Origin: a virus
Virus record (IMG/VR): IMGVR_UViG_3300022928_000068
Location: 1 to 35,718 of that record
Strand: one strand, 5' to 3'
Length of the DNA: 35,718 nt
A model generated the notes under the pieces. The model was given only the letters and a program-made list of their open reading frames with translations. It was not told the DNA's origin and ran no database searches. Of this stretch, positions 33,865 through 35,718 are shown piece after piece (the stretch's first letter is position 1; every line of letters begins with the position of its first letter). A program made the position numbers and the translations under genes.

Positions 33865-34214
33865 TCAGTGAACTTTAGTTTCATTGTTTTCATCATCCAT
33901 ATAGGTTTTTCATTATTATTTAATGCATCGACCCATTCTTTTGCGGATGGAATATAGTTGTTACAATCTTCCCTAACGTGTTGTTCTCCGACATAACGAA
34001 CAAAAACTTCTTTACCGTCAGAGTTTCTAAACGACTCACCAAAGACTTTTTCACACTCAAATATACCTTCAGAATGATGTCTAAATACTCTATGAAAGGA
34101 TGTACCTATCCAAGATTTAGTTTCATCAAACCAATTGTGTATGTGTAAATAGTCTTCAGGTTTTCCACCAAATTGTTTAGCTGAAGATTTACAATGTAAA
34201 ATAGGGTGTGCCAT
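33861..34214 (-). CDS. DUF6915-like protein (117 aa)
   Basis: A 117-residue protein with MAHPILHCKSSAKQFGGKPE, DYLHIHNWFDETKSW, FHRVFRHHSEGIFECEKVFG and VRYVGEQHVREDCNNYIPSA. This order, with its HHSEGIF and GEQHVRED blocks, matches my memory of DUF6915, a small His-rich bacterial and phage family of unknown function; the histidines could bind a metal. It is transcribed on the minus strand, ahead of the 222-residue gene, 20 bases apart. Confidence 0.78.
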   Translation of the reverse strand: MAHPILHCKSSAKQFGGKPEDYLHIHNWFDETKSWIGTSFHRVFRHHSEGIFECEKVFGESFRNSDGKEVFVRYVGEQHVREDCNNYIPSAKEWVDALNNNEKPIWMMKTMKLKFTD

Positions 34215-34227
34215 AGGCTTTAATGTT

Positions 34228-34248
34228 AGTTCTTAATATATATAAATA
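34228..34248 (-). promoter_or_regulatory. Degenerate late-promoter-like motif ahead of the DUF6915-like gene
   Basis: The minus strand reads TATTTATATATATTAAGAAC, a looser copy of the ATATTTAT motif, about 14 bases from the ATG. Confidence 0.32.
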
Positions 34249-34307
34249 AATAATTAACTATACACTAAAATATCTCATTTAGTACTTTTAAAAAAAAACA
34301 ATAACTT

Positions 34308-34436
34308 ATGATTGTAGTTAAGGTAATTTTGGGAACCCTTTTAATTTCATGGGTATTTATAATCTATGAAATCATAACTGCACCTGTATGTGACGAGTAC
34401 GGTAACATAATAAATAAAAATAAAACAAAAAAATAA
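34308..34436 (+). CDS. Small single-pass membrane protein (42 aa)
   Basis: A 42-residue frame: MIVVKVILGTLLISWVFIIY is one transmembrane helix, followed by a short tail EIITAPVCDEYGNI and a Lys/Asn-rich end (INKNKTKK). The Cys and acidic cluster would face the outside or periplasm if the N-terminus is in. An A-rich leader (AAAAAAAAACAATAACTT) precedes the ATG. It lies 7 bases ahead of the first lipoprotein, suggesting a three-gene envelope operon. Function unknown. Confidence 0.6.
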   Translation: MIVVKVILGTLLISWVFIIYEIITAPVCDEYGNIINKNKTKK

Positions 34437-34443
34437 GAAAAAT

Positions 34444-35118
34444 ATGTCAAAACCACATTTTAAAATTAAAAGTATATTATTAACAATTACAGCAACCTTA
34501 ATGTTATTAGGTTGTAATAAAAATGATGAAAATCATAATAGAGATAGAGGTGTGTTAAGAATACACAATGGAGTATACGCTTTCTGTGGAGCGTCAAGTG
34601 CGGTACCTACTGGTAAAAAAGTTGTAATACAAGGTAAAGAGTTTGATGAAGGCTGTGCAATTTGCCCGGTATTAACAGGACCTTCTATTTCTAGTTTGGC
34701 AATGAATGGGAATGGTTCCTTAGGAGAATTTAATGCTAATGATAACTTTCAAACTCCAGATGGAACAGATTCCACAGTATGGTCTTTATTTTGGTATTTT
34801 TCACCATCAGATACAATTCCTCAGTTTAACCCTGAAACTAAAGAATGGGAATTATTACCTCCAGTGAACCGTGCATTCACAATAGATTTAAGTTCTCCTA
34901 GTACTAGTGAAAGTGATATGTTCCAAATGCCTTGTGAAATAATAGATACTCTTGACAATGGTATTATCTTATCTAAGTGTTATGGACCTCTTAATCACAT
35001 GGCAGTTCCACTTCGTCACCCTCGACCAACTAAAAACGGACAAACATCGGTTACGGCGGCTAAAGAAGGTTCACCGTATCCAGTGGGTACACCAATTCCT
35101 GAAGGTGGTGATAAATAA
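34444..35118 (+). CDS. Lipoprotein of unknown function (224 aa)
   Basis: A lipoprotein signal peptide covers residues 1-23: basic start (SKPHFKIKS), hydrophobic core (ILLTITATLMLLG) and lipobox L-L-G-C, followed by NKNDE, an acidic +2/+3 region. The mature part has paired cysteines (YAFCGASS, EGCAICPV, MPCEIID, SKCYGP) and a Pro-rich end. No domain recognised. Likely exposed on an envelope membrane of the infected cell; superinfection exclusion or surface modification is possible. Followed 27 bases later by a second lipoprotein gene. Confidence 0.75.
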   Translation: MSKPHFKIKSILLTITATLMLLGCNKNDENHNRDRGVLRIHNGVYAFCGASSAVPTGKKVVIQGKEFDEGCAICPVLTGPSISSLAMNGNGSLGEFNANDNFQTPDGTDSTVWSLFWYFSPSDTIPQFNPETKEWELLPPVNRAFTIDLSSPSTSESDMFQMPCEIIDTLDNGIILSKCYGPLNHMAVPLRHPRPTKNGQTSVTAAKEGSPYPVGTPIPEGGDK

Positions 35119-35145
35119 AAATAAAATAAAAAATCAAACAAAAAA

Positions 35146-35718
35146 ATGAAAAAAACATTATTAACATTAATTACGGGATTACTCTTAATGGGTTGTTCCA
35201 ACACGGAAAAACTCACATTTAATGAAATGGTTGAGAAGACTGAAGAAGTAGCTTTAGGTATTGATAAGACCGCACTTTTTTATGAATCTAGCGCAACTAA
35301 AGAATTAAATGGAGTAAAATCAGTTTTTGCTGGTAAAAATAATACAACTATTGAAGTATTATGTACTTCTAACGGATTAACCAAATCTATAGTTATCAAT
35401 GAACCCTTTTTAGAGGATGAGGTTATTAATTTACCTGTTAAACTCACATTAGAGGAGGCTGAAGAATTATTATTAGAAGCAGGTTATGGTACGGGAGTTG
35501 AAGGTGAGGCGGATTGGTCTGTGGTAGTTTTAAGAAGACCATTAGGGCCAGATTTTGAATTCGCACAATACATTTTTACGACTAGTAAAGGTTTTGTAAG
35601 TGTGGATGCTACCACAGGTAAAGTCACACCTGTAGGTTTAGAAGGTTGTCCATGTCCTTTTAAAGACCCATGTATATGTCCTGAAAGTAACTTGTCAACT
35701 ATGTCTAATCAAACATGG
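35146..35718 (+). CDS. Second lipoprotein, 3' end beyond the window (at least 191 aa)
   Basis: An open frame from ATG 35146 to the window edge. The signal peptide (MKKTLLTLITGLLLMGCSNT) has a lipobox L-M-G-C with Cys at residue 17. The mature region is acidic with a helical part (LTLEEAEELLLEAGYGTG) and a Cys/Pro-rich segment near the visible end (GCPCPFKDPCICPE). It follows the first lipoprotein after 27 bases with an A-rich leader. Partial; function unknown. Confidence 0.75.
   Translation, partial: MKKTLLTLITGLLLMGCSNTEKLTFNEMVEKTEEVALGIDKTALFYESSATKELNGVKSVFAGKNNTTIEVLCTSNGLTKSIVINEPFLEDEVINLPVKLTLEEAEELLLEAGYGTGVEGEADWSVVVLRRPLGPDFEFAQYIFTTSKGFVSVDATTGKVTPVGLEGCPCPFKDPCICPESNLSTMSNQTW

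Overview
This window reads as part of a large double-stranded DNA tailed bacteriophage genome with a T4-like flavour, infecting a member of the Bacteroidetes (Flavobacteria-like). Evidence for a phage: three giant collagen-like fibre genes ending in intramolecular-chaperone (peptidase S74) domains, a T4-type lysozyme, an M23 endopeptidase with a peptidoglycan-binding domain, thymidylate synthase, a DNA methyltransferase, and many short, tightly overlapping genes of unknown function. Evidence for the host: several promoters match the Bacteroidetes housekeeping sigma consensus (TTG, then TAnnTTTG, with start-to-start spacing of 22-23 bases), genes are preceded by A/T-rich leaders (often TATTATG) rather than Shine-Dalgarno sequences, and the DNA is strongly A/T-rich.

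Layout. Bases 33-12908 hold three overlapping collagen-like fibre genes on the + strand. Each has a related N-terminal domain of roughly 85-95 residues, a very long Gly-X-Y region and a C-terminal S74 autoprotease. The middle one carries an inserted globular domain resembling von Willebrand factor A and a cysteine-rich knob. Convergent to them is a 351-residue acidic protein of unknown role, preceded on the minus strand by a 43-residue protein with its own terminator. Bases 14258-18747 encode two proteins sharing a Y-G-x-G-T-x-W-C-T-A core and two smaller proteins. A GT11-type glycosyltransferase, a small winged-helix-like protein, a DUF3310 protein, a DNA methyltransferase and a 56-residue protein follow (18750-21145). 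The lysis/wall module (21187-24008) contains the lysozyme and an unusual DHH-phosphoesterase/M23/peptidoglycan-binding fusion. A DUF192 protein (minus strand) and a NUDIX hydrolase come next.

Bases 25014-26157 contain no credible gene. They hold the most striking element: a roughly 0.9 kb, hairpin-dense, comparatively G+C-rich segment with its own Bacteroidetes-type promoter, an rRNA-like boxA in the leader and a strong intrinsic terminator. I interpret it as a giant ornate non-coding RNA of the GOLLD/ROOL kind; the family is not proven here.

Bases 26158-32721 are mostly small genes (membrane proteins, a cytidylyltransferase-like enzyme, thymidylate synthase, a P-loop-like protein, a DUF6356-like peptide). 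Bases 32771-34214 hold a small + strand gene and two minus-strand genes, one a DUF6915-like protein. The window ends with a small membrane peptide and two consecutive lipoproteins, the second cut by the window edge.

Two promoter classes seem to coexist. The host sigma type lies ahead of the ncRNA and some small genes. An ATATTTAT-nnn-TAAAA type motif lies just ahead of lysis and other probably late genes on both strands. Several of the latter proteins start with a short hydrophobic peptide ending in [I/L]-x-E, which resembles the T4 prohead-protease/capsid-targeting signature, so they may be packaged in the virion.
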